From Oscillospiraceae bacterium NTUH-002-81 (lineage in GTDB: Bacteria; Bacillota; Clostridia; Lachnospirales; Lachnospiraceae): a DNA stretch of 64,000 bases. A program made the position numbers and the translations under genes. The stretch's first letter is position 1; every line of letters starts with the position of its first letter. This document shows positions 9,729 to 19,032 of the stretch, in pieces. The stretch is from positions 2,860,001 to 2,924,000 of the forward strand of contig CP136052.1 of the NCBI GenBank assembly GCA_032620915.1, read 5' to 3'. The notes under the pieces are model-generated. The model did not search any database. It had not been told where the DNA came from and saw nothing but the letters and a program-made list of their open reading frames with translations.

Positions 9729-9842
9729 CTCTTCTCTCATCCAGACTGTACTGTCGGTTTTGGAATTGCACCAAATCAATCGCTTGCGCGAGTCGCGGAC
9801 TGTCACCGCCGGTCGGGAATTGCACCCTGCCCCGAAGAACCT
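9729..9842 (-). promoter_or_regulatory. FMN riboswitch (RFN element) controlling ribU
   Basis: On the minus strand the conserved RFN blocks occur in order: GGTTCTTCGGGGCAGGGTG, AATTCCCGACCGGCGGTGAC, the GGTGCAATTCC block, and GTACAGTCTGGATGAGAG near the 3' end. The 5' and 3' flanks pair to form P1. Established knowledge: FMN binding favours the downstream terminator and shuts off riboflavin uptake. Confidence 0.95.
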
Positions 9843-9857
9843 GTACTATTTGTATTT

Positions 9858-9886
9858 ATCTTACGCTATTTTTTCCAAGTTGTCAA
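9858..9886 (-). promoter_or_regulatory. Promoter of the ribU leader
   Basis: Minus strand TTGACA (9881-9886), 17 bp spacer, TAAGAT (9858-9863). Transcription would start just upstream of the FMN aptamer. Confidence 0.75.
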
Positions 9887-9913
9887 CTACAGCATACGCA
9901 CATACGAGCGAGC

Positions 9914-10010
9914 TACAGTTCACTCGCGCCATTCGCAAAACCGCATCTGCGATGCTCTCCGCTGCTGCGCAGCTCATTTTTGCTCATGATATACATGTAC
10001 GAGTGAACTA
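9914..10010 (+). repeat. Interspersed hairpin repeat, copy B (97 bp, internal deletion)
   Basis: Starts TACAGTTCAC and ends GTGAACTA, an imperfect terminal inverted repeat. It carries the GCGCCATTCGCAAAACCGC arm and the GCTGCTGCGCAGCTCATTTT block; the second hairpin is nearly gone. Its right end contains the TAG stop codon of tex (10008-10010), so the element abuts the gene exactly. Confidence 0.85.
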
Positions 10011-12161
10011 TTTGCCTAACTTCATGGTCAAAGAGATCCTCTTTTTCTGCAGATCCACGTCCAGGATCTTAACCTCCACGATGTCGCCTACGCTGACTGC
10101 TTCCAGCGGATGCTTGATGTAGCGATCGGTCATCTGGGAAATGTGCACCAGGCCGTCCTGATGGACGCCGATGTCCACAAAGGCGCCGAAATCAATGACG
10201 TTGCGGACAGTGCCTTTCAGGATCATGCCCGGCTTCAGATCCTTCATTTCCAGCACATCTGTGCGCAGAATCGGCTTGGGCATCTCTTCCCTCGGGTCAC
10301 GTCCCGGTTTTTCCAGTTCTTTGGCAATGTCCATCAGGGTGATGTCGCCGATCTCCAGCTCTTTGGAAAGATTTTTGCTGCGGCCCGCCAGCATGACAAT
10401 GCCGGTCAGATTGCCTTTTTCCACACCCTCCGGGCTGTAACCCAGCTTGGACAGCAGCTTTGTAGCCGCATCATAGCTCTCCGGGTGCACACTGGTGGCA
10501 TCCAGCGGATTGTCCCCGCCGGTGATGCGAAGGAATCCTGCGCACTGTTCAAAAGCCTTCGGCCCCAGCTTGCCCACTTTTAACAGCTGTCTGCGGTTGG
10601 TGAATCGGCCATTGGCCTCCCGGTACGCCACAATATTTTTTGCGATGGGCTTGGAAATGCCGGAAATATACTCCAGCAGGGAGGCAGAGGCGGTGTTCAG
10701 ATCCACGCCTACCCGGTTCACGCAGTCCTCCACCACGCCGGTAAGGGCTTCGCTCAATTTCTTCTGGTTCATGTCATGCTGGTACTGACCCACGCCGATG
10801 GACTTGGGATCGATCTTTACCAGCTCCGCCAGCGGATCCTGGAGACGGCGGGCGATGGATGCCGCACTTCTCTGGCCCACATCAAAGTTGGGGAACTCCT
10901 CTGTGGCCAGCTTGCTGGCAGAGTACACCGATGCCCCTGCCTCATTGACGATGGCATAGGAAACCGGCTCGTTGATCTCTTTCAAAAGATCCACGATGAC
11001 CTGCTCAGACTCTCTGGACGCCGTGCCATTTCCCAGGGAAATGAGGGAAACGTGGTATTTGCGGATGAGCTTTTCCACGGTGTCCTTGGCCTCCCGGATC
11101 TTCTTCTCCGTGGTGGGCGCTGTGGGATACACCACAGTCGTATCCAGCACTTTTCCGGTGGCATCCACCACCGCCAGCTTGCAGCCGGTACGGAACGCCG
11201 GATCCCAGCCCAGCACCACCTTGCCTGCAATGGGCGGCTGCATGAGCAGCTGGGTCAGATTTTTGCCGAAGACACGGATGGCGCCGTCCTCGGCTTTCTC
11301 CGTCAGCTCGTTACGGATGTCCCGCTCGATGGCCGGCGCAATGAGACGCTTGTAGCTGTCCTCGATGACCTCTTCCAGCACCGGCGCCGTCACCGGATTG
11401 TCCTTCGTGATGATCTGTTTTTTCAGATAACGGAGGATATCGTCCTCCGGTGCCGCGATCTTCACCGTCAGGATCTTCTCGTTTTCTCCGCGGTTCAGCG
11501 CCAGAATCCGGTGGCCTGCCGCCTTATTCACCGGTTCTTCATAGGTATAATACATTTCGTAAACCGACTGCTGCCCGGGGTCTTTCGCTGCAGAAGTCAG
11601 CATGCCCTTCTGAAACGTCAGCTTTCGGATGTGCATCCGGTAGTCTGCCTCATCCGAAATGCTCTCCGCCAGAATATCCTTCGCTCCGGCCAGCGCCTCC
11701 GCCGCAGAGGCCACGCCTTTTTCCTCGGAAATATAGCTCTCCGCCTCTTTTTCCAGCGGCTCCTTCGTCATCTGGAGCAGGATCACGTTGGCCAGCCCTT
11801 CCAGTCCTTTTTCCCTGGCGATCATGGCACGGGTTCTGCGCTTGGGCCGGAACGGCCGGTACAGATCGTCCACCACCACCATTGTCTGGGCAGCCTCGAT
11901 CTGCTGCTTCAGCTCTTCGGTCAGTTTTCCCTGCTCCTCAATGCTGGACAGCACCTGCTGCTTCTTATCTTCCAGATTGCGCAGGTACGTCAGCCGCTCT
12001 CCCAGCGCACGCAGCACCTCGTCGTTGAGCTCGCCGGTGGCTTCCTTTCGATATCTTGCAATAAAGGGAATCGTATTTCCCTCGTCGATCAGTTTTACGG
12101 CAGCTTCTGCCTGCCAGGGCTTAATCGAAAGCTCCTGGGCCAGTGTTTTGATCATATCCAT
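10008..12161 (-). CDS. tex: Tex family RNA-binding transcription accessory protein
   Basis: Protein of about 717 residues. The N-terminal Tex domain includes TIPFIARYRKEATGEL and the central part has VVLGWDPAFRTGCKLAVVD, a YqgF/RuvX-like fold. A helix-hairpin-helix segment and a C-terminal S1 domain (LKPGMILKGTVRNVIDFGAF, VHISQM) follow. Family knowledge: a conserved nucleic-acid-binding factor acting in transcription or RNA turnover. ATG 12161 has GGAAG 5 nt upstream; an ATG at 12173 is the alternative but sits almost on AGGAAGG. The stop codon falls inside repeat copy B. Confidence 0.93.
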   Translation of the reverse strand: MDMIKTLAQELSIKPWQAEAAVKLIDEGNTIPFIARYRKEATGELNDEVLRALGERLTYLRNLEDKKQQVLSSIEEQGKLTEELKQQIEAAQTMVVVDDLYRPFRPKRRTRAMIAREKGLEGLANVILLQMTKEPLEKEAESYISEEKGVASAAEALAGAKDILAESISDEADYRMHIRKLTFQKGMLTSAAKDPGQQSVYEMYYTYEEPVNKAAGHRILALNRGENEKILTVKIAAPEDDILRYLKKQIITKDNPVTAPVLEEVIEDSYKRLIAPAIERDIRNELTEKAEDGAIRVFGKNLTQLLMQPPIAGKVVLGWDPAFRTGCKLAVVDATGKVLDTTVVYPTAPTTEKKIREAKDTVEKLIRKYHVSLISLGNGTASRESEQVIVDLLKEINEPVSYAIVNEAGASVYSASKLATEEFPNFDVGQRSAASIARRLQDPLAELVKIDPKSIGVGQYQHDMNQKKLSEALTGVVEDCVNRVGVDLNTASASLLEYISGISKPIAKNIVAYREANGRFTNRRQLLKVGKLGPKAFEQCAGFLRITGGDNPLDATSVHPESYDAATKLLSKLGYSPEGVEKGNLTGIVMLAGRSKNLSKELEIGDITLMDIAKELEKPGRDPREEMPKPILRTDVLEMKDLKPGMILKGTVRNVIDFGAFVDIGVHQDGLVHISQMTDRYIKHPLEAVSVGDIVEVKILDVDLQKKRISLTMKLGK

Positions 12162-12359
12162 AAATACTTCCATCCTTCCTGTCAGTTTTTCTATTATACC
12201 ATTCCGCCCCGGCGAAAGAAAGCTTTTCTACTTTAATTTTAACAGTGGAGATTTTCACCTTTTTGTATAAGAAATCTTATCTATAAGTGATAATTTGTGC
12301 ATTTTGCACAGCAAGATTTTTATAGCAAGCTGCAAACATACATCATTGTATCTAAATGG

Positions 12360-12390
12360 TTAAACGTTTAAACTCTAGTTAAACGTTTAG
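12360..12390. promoter_or_regulatory. Tandem LacI-type operators upstream of the first NhaC gene
   Basis: Two near-identical palindromes with a central CG, TTAAACGTTTAA (12360-12371) and TTAAACGTTTAG (12379-12390), have centres 19 bp apart. This is the form of LacI/PurR-family operators. They lie about 70-100 bp before the antiporter gene, and a LacI regulator is encoded 3.1 kb downstream in the same cluster. Binding by that regulator is inference. The rest of the 296-bp spacer 12162-12457 shows no other gene. Confidence 0.75.
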
Positions 12391-12457
12391 ATAACTGATA
12401 TGCGCATATAAATAGTTCGTTGTAATATCTACCAACAATTATAATGGAGGGATTCCT

Positions 12458-13939
12458 ATGTCAAGTGAATCGTCAAAGCAGACGCAAAAAGCTCCCGCCC
12501 TGGAATTTCGCGGCGGCGTATATACCAGTCTTGTTCCGTTTCTTTTGTTTGTTCTCGGATCATTCGGACTGGCAATCTTCAACGTTGCAACTGTAGAAGG
12601 CTTCTGGCTCGTCGCCATCGCCTGTATTATCATCGGTATGTGGCTCTGTAAGGATCCTTTGAAATATTTCGATGAGATTTGCCGTGGAACCGCATCCCCG
12701 CTTCTGACCACTGCTGTCTTCTGCTGGCTCTGGTCTGGTGCTGTTGCCGGCATTCTGAAAGCATCCGGTCTGGTAAACGGTCTGATCTGGCTTGGACTTA
12801 ACACCGGTCTCACCGGTGGTCTGTTCGTCGGTTTCACCTTCCTTGTTTCCTGCATTTACTCTACTGCAACGGGAACAGGATCCGGTACAGTTGCCGCCAT
12901 GACCGTTCTTCTGTATCCTGCCGGTGTTGCTCTCGGTGCAGACCCATGGTGGATGGCCGCAGCCATTATCTCCGGCGGCGGATTCGGAGATAATCTTGCT
13001 CCCATTTCCGACACTACCATTACCGCTGCCACAACTATGCGCGTAGACGTGTCCGGTTTGGTAAAAAACCGCATGCCTTATACCCTGGTGGCCGGATTCA
13101 TTACCCTCATCATTGTAACCGTGGGCGGCGCCTTAAGCACCAATGCCGTGAACATTTCCGAGACCGAATATACCAGTATCGTAACACAGGCACATCCCAA
13201 GGGGCTGATCATGCTTCTCCCGGCGGCTCTGATAGTTTTTCTTGCACTGAAAGGACGGACGCTGATTGAAGCTCTGACTTATGGCGGAATTCTTGCCATT
13301 GTGCTCGGTATTGTTACCGGCCTGATGAGTCCTGCCAGCCTAGTATCCATTGATACCGTTGCAGGCACCGTAGGCGGCACGATCACAGATGCCATTACCG
13401 GATGGTATGGCATGATTATTCTGATTTTCCTTGTTTTTGCAATGGCTCATCTGATGCAGGCATCCGGCGCGCTGACACTGCTTCTGGAAAAGCTGGAGAA
13501 ACGTTTCGTCAAAACAAAGGTTGGCGCGGAAATCGCCTGCTGGGTATGCATTGCCCTATCTGCTCTTGGGCTCTGCAACAATATCACTTCTCAGATTGTT
13601 GCCGGACCAGTTATGCTGGAAATTGCAGACAGATATCACCTGTCTCACTATCGAATTGCCAATTTCTCCGATGCAGTACAGGCAATGTTTAGTTACACAA
13701 TGCCCTGGGGCGGCCCGGCCCTGACCATGTGCGCAACCTCACTGATTGCCAATTCCGCCTATGGATGGTGCCCGGTACTTACCTCTCCGGCCAAACTGTT
13801 CTTCTGCGGTATTTACGGAATTGCCATCGGTCTTGTATTTCTCGTATGTGCCATTACCGGCATCGGTCGGAAATTTGACCAGCGTATGGACATCAAAAAT
13901 CTGGGATATACAGAGGAATATTTCAATACCATGGAATAA
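12458..13939 (+). CDS. NhaC-family antiporter (first of two)
   Basis: Membrane protein of 493 residues with about 12 hydrophobic segments. The NhaC signature GDNLAPISDTT is near residue 175, and SCIYSTATGTGSGT marks the preceding helix. ATG 12458 follows GGAGG by 8 nt. Family knowledge: NhaC proteins exchange Na+ for H+, but members such as MleN exchange organic acids. It shares long stretches with the next gene (FSDAVQAMFSYTMPWGGP, NFSDA, TGTGSGTV), so the pair arose by duplication. Control by a LacI-type regulator suggests a carbon compound as inducer or substrate (inference). Codon use is A+T-richer than in flanking genes. Confidence 0.9.
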   Translation: MSSESSKQTQKAPALEFRGGVYTSLVPFLLFVLGSFGLAIFNVATVEGFWLVAIACIIIGMWLCKDPLKYFDEICRGTASPLLTTAVFCWLWSGAVAGILKASGLVNGLIWLGLNTGLTGGLFVGFTFLVSCIYSTATGTGSGTVAAMTVLLYPAGVALGADPWWMAAAIISGGGFGDNLAPISDTTITAATTMRVDVSGLVKNRMPYTLVAGFITLIIVTVGGALSTNAVNISETEYTSIVTQAHPKGLIMLLPAALIVFLALKGRTLIEALTYGGILAIVLGIVTGLMSPASLVSIDTVAGTVGGTITDAITGWYGMIILIFLVFAMAHLMQASGALTLLLEKLEKRFVKTKVGAEIACWVCIALSALGLCNNITSQIVAGPVMLEIADRYHLSHYRIANFSDAVQAMFSYTMPWGGPALTMCATSLIANSAYGWCPVLTSPAKLFFCGIYGIAIGLVFLVCAITGIGRKFDQRMDIKNLGYTEEYFNTME

Positions 13940-13963
13940 AAACCGATCCTTTTTTACTTCTTC

Positions 13964-14013
13964 AAGACGAAGGCATCCCCCTGCGGGATGTCCTCGTCTT
14001 ATTCTGTTTTTTC
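13964..14013 (+). terminator. Terminator between the two NhaC genes
   Basis: Stem AAGACGA..GG..ATCCC / GGGAT..CC.TCGTCTT, followed by TATTCTGTTTTTTC. It would end or attenuate transcription after the first antiporter. Confidence 0.78.
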
Positions 14014-14055
14014 ATTTCTTATGCTATAATGCTGTTATATGAGCGGAGGGATTTT

Positions 14056-15495
14056 ATGAACACACAGGAGAAAGATTATCTGGAATTTCACGGTGGACCC
14101 CTGATCAGTATCATTCCTTTTGGTACTTTCCTTACGGGTTGTTTTCTTCTTGCCTGCACTGGATATGCTACTTTCCAGGCATATTGGGTCATTGCCGCCT
14201 TTTGCGTGGTACTCTGCCTGCTTCTTGCCAAAAGCCCTCAGGAATGTTTTTATTCTATTATTAAAGGCACATCCACAGATCTGATCACAGTTGTAATTTT
14301 CTGCTGGATTTTCAGTGGGATTTTTGCAGGAATCCTGAAAGTGTCCGGACTTACCAGCGGGCTGATCTGGCTGGGTGGTGTAACGCATCTGAAAAGCGGA
14401 TGGTTTATCGCACTGTCCTTTCTTTTAAGTTGTATTTACTCCACCTCCACCGGCACAGGAAGCGGTACAGTTCTTATGATGACGTCCCTTCTTTATCCTG
14501 CCGGGATTGCACTTGGAGCCCATCCGCTGGTTCTCGGCGGATCCATCATCAGTGGTGGCTGCTTCGGCGATAATTTGTCTCCCATTTCCGATACCACCAT
14601 TGTTGCCACTGCCACGATGGGTGTTGATATTCCCGGGGTTATGCGAAGCCGAATTCCCTATACACTGACAGCCGGAAGCCTTTCTCTTGCCATTCATACA
14701 ATCCTTGGGTTTCTTCTGGAAGGCAATATTCATGTTTCCAATACCACCTACGAGCAGCTGCTTGCCACAGCCAATCCGCGGGGGCTAATTATGCTGTTTC
14801 CCGCCACGCTGGTTGTTGTTCTGGCTATCAAAGGTGTCAACCTTGTTCTATCCATGACCGCAGGCGGTATTTTGGCAATTTCGATTGGAATTCCAACCGG
14901 GCTTCTGAAAATCAGTGACGTTTTAAAATTCGAAAACGGCACAGCGACAGGTTCTGTTGTGGATGGAATCAGCGGTTTTTCTGGTCTGATTATTTTTATT
15001 TTTCTTTCCTATGCTTTATCTCATATTATGACCGCCAGCGGCGCAATTGATCTAATTCTGGAAAAAATCAAAGAGAATATCCACTCCACGCAACAGGCGG
15101 AGCTGATCAATTGCTGTGTCATCGCCCTGTCTTCCCTGGCTCTGTGCAGTACGGTTGCTTCCCAGATCATTGCCGGGCCTATTATGAAGGGCATCGCAGA
15201 CAAATATGATTTGTCATTATACCGTACGGCAAACTTTTCAGATGCCATCCAGGCAATGTTCAGCTACACAATGCCATGGGGAGGGCCAGGTATGGTATTC
15301 TGCGCTACCAGCCTTCTTGTGGCGCAAACCTACAGCTGGTGCCCGGTAATTACGAATCCGGTATCTCTGATTCCATTTACCATTCATGCTTTTTTCATCG
15401 GAGGTATTTTTCTCTTCTCTGCCATTACCGGCATTGGACGAAAACGGGATCAACAGCTGGATGATGACTATCGGTTTCAAAATATTTTATTTTAG
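14056..15495 (+). CDS. NhaC-family antiporter (second of two)
   Basis: Membrane protein of 479 residues, a clear paralogue of its neighbour: GDNLSPISDTTI, SCIYSTSTGTGSGT and AMFSYTMPWGGPG are conserved. ATG 14056 has GGAGGG five bases upstream; a longer reading to 14029 lacks such a site. About 12 TM helices are visible. It is followed after 9 bp by the LacI regulator, so the two are probably co-transcribed. No enzyme gene accompanies the pair, so the transported ion or metabolite stays open. Confidence 0.9.
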   Translation: MNTQEKDYLEFHGGPLISIIPFGTFLTGCFLLACTGYATFQAYWVIAAFCVVLCLLLAKSPQECFYSIIKGTSTDLITVVIFCWIFSGIFAGILKVSGLTSGLIWLGGVTHLKSGWFIALSFLLSCIYSTSTGTGSGTVLMMTSLLYPAGIALGAHPLVLGGSIISGGCFGDNLSPISDTTIVATATMGVDIPGVMRSRIPYTLTAGSLSLAIHTILGFLLEGNIHVSNTTYEQLLATANPRGLIMLFPATLVVVLAIKGVNLVLSMTAGGILAISIGIPTGLLKISDVLKFENGTATGSVVDGISGFSGLIIFIFLSYALSHIMTASGAIDLILEKIKENIHSTQQAELINCCVIALSSLALCSTVASQIIAGPIMKGIADKYDLSLYRTANFSDAIQAMFSYTMPWGGPGMVFCATSLLVAQTYSWCPVITNPVSLIPFTIHAFFIGGIFLFSAITGIGRKRDQQLDDDYRFQNILF

Positions 15496-15504
15496 GAGAA
15501 CAAT

Positions 15505-16461
15505 ATGAGTGTAACCATCAAAGATGTCGCGGAGCGGGCCGGTGTATCCATCGCGACAGTATCTTATGTACTTACCGGCACCAAAAAGGTAAAAGATTCC
15601 ACACGAGATAAGGTCAACAAAGCGATCCAGGAATTAAACTATGCGCCTAATCTGCTGGCAAAAGGGCTGAAGGATAAGAAAAGCAATCTCATCGGCTTTA
15701 TCACGCCCAATCTTTCCTCCCCTTACTATATGTCTGTCATAAAAATGTGCGAAGAACAATTAAAAAGCCAGGGATACCATATGCTGGTTCTTAGCCTGGA
15801 TCTTCAGGAAAACGATGATACCTCTGCCATCCGCATGCTGTGTAACGGCATTGCCGGCGGCCTGATCTGGCTTGTATCTCCGGATGTGGTTCCCAAAATT
15901 CCGAGAATTGTCCCATCCGGTATTCCAATGATTATCATCGGCGCAAATGAAGCGGTTCCTTTTGCTGACACCATTGCTGTTCATATGGAACATTCTCTTT
16001 CTCATTTATTCGGTATGATAAAAAAGCGCAAACAGCACCTGCTGATTCTCACCAATCCAAATTATCTTTACTCAGAAGAAGAACAGTATCGAATGCTCCG
16101 TTCTGCATTGGATTCTACAGACTTTCCTGCTGAAAACGCCAGCTTTGTCCGCACAGAAAATGCAGCAGCAAAACTTGATGTGCTGGTGCAAAGCAACCAC
16201 TCCATCGCACTGTGCGCTTTTGGTTCCGATGCCATCTGGGATGTTTTTCAGGATAAAGTAACAGGAGAATTGAAAATTCCTGAATCTCTGGATGTTTTCT
16301 ATCTGGGTGATACACAGTTCGACCGATATCTAACCACACGCTGTACCAAAATTCGGGTTCCTCTGACTTCCCTGGCACAATACACAGCCAGCCTTCTGGT
16401 GGATGGTCTGCAAAACCCGGATCACGATATGCAAGCTCTTGCCATTGAAAGCGAACCTTAA
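15505..16461 (+). CDS. LacI-family transcriptional regulator
   Basis: Protein of 318 residues. The N-terminal helix-turn-helix reads TIKDVAERAGVSIATVSYVL (residues 4-23), followed by a hinge helix with ELNYAPNLLAKGLK, and then a periplasmic-binding-protein-like effector domain beginning NLIGFITPNLSSPYYMS. It is the third gene of the NhaC cluster. The twin CG-centred palindromes at 12360-12390 are the obvious binding sites. The effector is unknown; sugars or nucleosides are usual for the family. The C-terminus is slightly short compared with typical 330-340 residues. Confidence 0.93.
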   Translation: MSVTIKDVAERAGVSIATVSYVLTGTKKVKDSTRDKVNKAIQELNYAPNLLAKGLKDKKSNLIGFITPNLSSPYYMSVIKMCEEQLKSQGYHMLVLSLDLQENDDTSAIRMLCNGIAGGLIWLVSPDVVPKIPRIVPSGIPMIIIGANEAVPFADTIAVHMEHSLSHLFGMIKKRKQHLLILTNPNYLYSEEEQYRMLRSALDSTDFPAENASFVRTENAAAKLDVLVQSNHSIALCAFGSDAIWDVFQDKVTGELKIPESLDVFYLGDTQFDRYLTTRCTKIRVPLTSLAQYTASLLVDGLQNPDHDMQALAIESEP

Positions 16462-16487
16462 TCTGTCATTTTCTCTGGTAAATCACG

Positions 16488-16562
16488 AAAAAAAACGGCG
16501 AATCCGTCACCCGCATCATCCGGTATTCCGGATTGCGTGATTTCTGAATTCGCCGCTTTTAT
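16488..16562. terminator. Bidirectional terminator between lacI-type gene and lysC
   Basis: Long interrupted stem with outer arms AAAACGGCGAAT / ATTCGCCGCTTTT and an inner ATCCGG / CCGGAT hairpin. A/T tracts on both sides suit the convergent genes. Confidence 0.82.
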
Positions 16563-16578
16563 ATTTCATATACGATTT

Positions 16579-17787
16579 TTAATCTTCCAGTCCGAAGGAG
16601 TCATGCACAGCCTGCAGGGCTCTGTCTGCTTCCTTCTCATCCACGATGACGGAAACACGGATCTCTGAGGTGGATATCATCTTGATGTTGATCCCTACGT
16701 TATACAGGCACTCGAACATCTTGGCAGCCACGCCCGGGTTGGACATCATGCCGGCGCCGACGATGGATACCTTGGCAATGTTCTCCTCGCACTCTACCTT
16801 CTGGGCTGTGATACGGTTCTTGTTGTCCTCCAGGATATCCTTCACTTCTCTGGCATCCAGACGCGGGATCGTAAAGGAGATGTCCTTGGTGCCGTCACGG
16901 CCAACGGACTGCAGGATCATGTCTACGTTGATCTTGTTCTTTGCCAGCAGGTTGAAAAGCTTAAAGGCAATTCCCGGCTCATCCTTCAGGCCGATAACTG
17001 AAATTCTTGCTGTATTTTTATCTACGGCTACGCCGCTTACTAACATTCTTTCCATATGTGTTCCCTCCTTGACCACCGTTCCCGGTGCTCTGTTTAAGCT
17101 GGAGCGTACGACCAGCTGTACTCCGTATTTTTTCGCAAGCTCTACTGAGCGGTTGTGCAGCACCTTTGCTCCCAGAGAAGCCAGCTCCAGCATCTCATCG
17201 TAGGAGATTTCTTTCATCTTGCGGGCGTTGGGCACGATGCGCGGGTCTGCGGTGTACACACCTTCCACATCGGTGTAGATCTCGCAGGCGTCTGCGTGCA
17301 GGGCTGCTGCCAGCGCCACAGCCGTCGTATCGGAGCCGCCCCGGCCCAGTGTGGTAAAGTCATCATATTTGTTGATGCCCTGGAATCCGGTGATGATGAC
17401 GATTCTGCGGTTGTCCAGCTCATGGCGGATCCGGTCGCAGTCGATTCTCTTAAACCGGGAATTGCTGTAGGTGGATGTAGTGTGCATCTGTACCTGGAAC
17501 GCATTGAGGGATACCGCCGGAACCCCCAGAGAGTTCATGGCCATGGCCATCAGGGCCACAGACACCTGCTCGCCGGTGGCCAGCAGCATATCCATTTCCC
17601 GCTTGGGTGCCAGGGGGTTGATCTCCTGTGCCTGGGCGATGAGACGGTCTGTCGTCTTTCCCATGGCAGAAAGTACCACGATGATGTCGTGTCCTTTCTT
17701 ATAATCCTCGATGCAGCGCTCTGCCACATTAAAGATGCGGTCCTTGTCCGCAACAGAGCTGCCGCCGAATTTTTTCACAATAAGCAT
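16579..17787 (-). CDS. lysC: Aspartate kinase
   Basis: Protein of 402 residues. It starts MLIVKKFGGSSVAD (KFGGSS kinase motif) and includes TTLGRGGSDTTAVALAAAL and EIYTDVEGVYTADPR. Two ACT domains follow from about residue 265 (VIGLKDEPGIAFKLFN; VSIVGAGMMSNPGVA). It makes L-aspartyl-4-phosphate, the first step to lysine, threonine and methionine. It lies 27 bp after hom on the same strand, forming an ACT-regulator, hom, lysC operon. It is not under the lysine riboswitch at 33 kb. Start ATG follows GAGGAGG. Confidence 0.96.
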   Translation of the reverse strand: MLIVKKFGGSSVADKDRIFNVAERCIEDYKKGHDIIVVLSAMGKTTDRLIAQAQEINPLAPKREMDMLLATGEQVSVALMAMAMNSLGVPAVSLNAFQVQMHTTSTYSNSRFKRIDCDRIRHELDNRRIVIITGFQGINKYDDFTTLGRGGSDTTAVALAAALHADACEIYTDVEGVYTADPRIVPNARKMKEISYDEMLELASLGAKVLHNRSVELAKKYGVQLVVRSSLNRAPGTVVKEGTHMERMLVSGVAVDKNTARISVIGLKDEPGIAFKLFNLLAKNKINVDMILQSVGRDGTKDISFTIPRLDAREVKDILEDNKNRITAQKVECEENIAKVSIVGAGMMSNPGVAAKMFECLYNVGINIKMISTSEIRVSVIVDEKEADRALQAVHDSFGLED

Positions 17788-17814
17788 AGCTTCCTCCTCG
17801 TTTCTACCCTTGAT

Positions 17815-19027
17815 TTATTTGACACGAATCCGGCCGATGATGCCGCCGGCCTTCTTGGCTGCTTCTTCAAAGGCTGCCTCTTCCATCTCTCCGGTAACGA
17901 ATGCTGCCTCGCCTGCCACAACGGATGCCACGGGCTCCACAGCGCCGAAATATGCGGCACCTTTTGCCAGCACTTCCTCCCGACTGCCCTCCATGCGGAC
18001 GAAGAAACGGTTCTTGCAGTGTTTGATATCTGCCACCTGCAGCTTGCTCTTGTCCCAGAGGAACTTGGCTGTCGTTCCTTTATGACGGGCTGCGTCGATG
18101 ACGTCTGCCACCACTGCGCTGGCGGTGGGAAGCTTGCCTGCGCCCTTGCCGTAATACATCGTCTCCCCCAGCATGTTGCTGCGCACGAGAATGCCGTTGT
18201 AAACGTCATTTACCATATAAAGCGGGTTCTGGCTGTCGATCATGAACGGTGCCACCATGGCATAGACGTTCTTTCCGTCTCTGCGCCCGGAGGCCAGCAG
18301 CTTGATGCTTCTGCCCATCACGTTGGCATATTTGATATCCGTAGCAGTGATCTTCGTGATTCCCTCGGTATAAATGTCCTTGTAATCTACCTGATGACAG
18401 AAAGCCAGGGAAGAGAGAATAGCGATCTTGCGGCAGGCATCATAGCCCTCCACGTCTGCCTCCGGGTTCTTCTCTGCGTAACCCAGATCCTGGGCTGCTT
18501 TCAGCACCTCTGCAAAATCCAGTCCCTCATTTTTCATGCGGGTCAGGATGTAGTTGGTCGTTCCATTGAGGATACCGGTGATCTCCTCGATGATCTCTGC
18601 GGTCAGCGCATAGTTTAACGGACGGATGATCGGAATGCCACCACCAACGCTGGCCTCATAAAAATAGTTCACGTTGTGCTCTTTGGCTGTCTCCAGCAGC
18701 TCTGCGCCGCAGGATGCCACCAGCTCTTTATTGGAGGTGCAAACGCTCTTACCGGCCTCCAGCGCACGCTTGGAAAACTCATATGCCGGATGCACGCCTC
18801 CCATTGTCTCTACCACGATGTCGATCTCAGGATCGTTGACGATGATATCAAAGTCATGGACGATCTTTTTTCTCCTCAGGGTCTCCCGGGAAATCGCGAA
18901 GGTCGAGGATGTATTTTACTTCCATGTCTTCCTTCAGTTCTCTCTTGATGCCCTCCCGGTTCGTGTGAATGACTTCTGCTACTCCGGAACCAACGGTTCC
19001 ATATCCCATGATTGCTACCTGAATCAT
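17815..19027 (-). CDS. hom: Homoserine dehydrogenase (one frameshift)
   Basis: The N-terminus IQVAIMGYGTVGSGVAEVI is the NAD(P)-binding Rossmann loop. The frame breaks at a run of six T (plus strand 18866-18871). Deleting one base gives EEKKIVHDFDIIVNDPEIDI and continues into VVETMGGVHPAYEF, then NYFYEASVGGGIPII with the catalytic region, and a C-terminal ACT domain. The corrected length is 403 residues, as normal. ATG 19027 is 8 nt after AGGGAG. It converts aspartate semialdehyde to homoserine. The gene overlaps nothing but directly follows the ACT regulator. Confidence 0.92.
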
Positions 19028-19032
19028 AATGC

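Noticed and set aside
17155..18618. Long plus-strand open frame (487 codons) opposite lysC and hom
   Set aside because: Antisense shadow spanning two well-supported genes and their junction.
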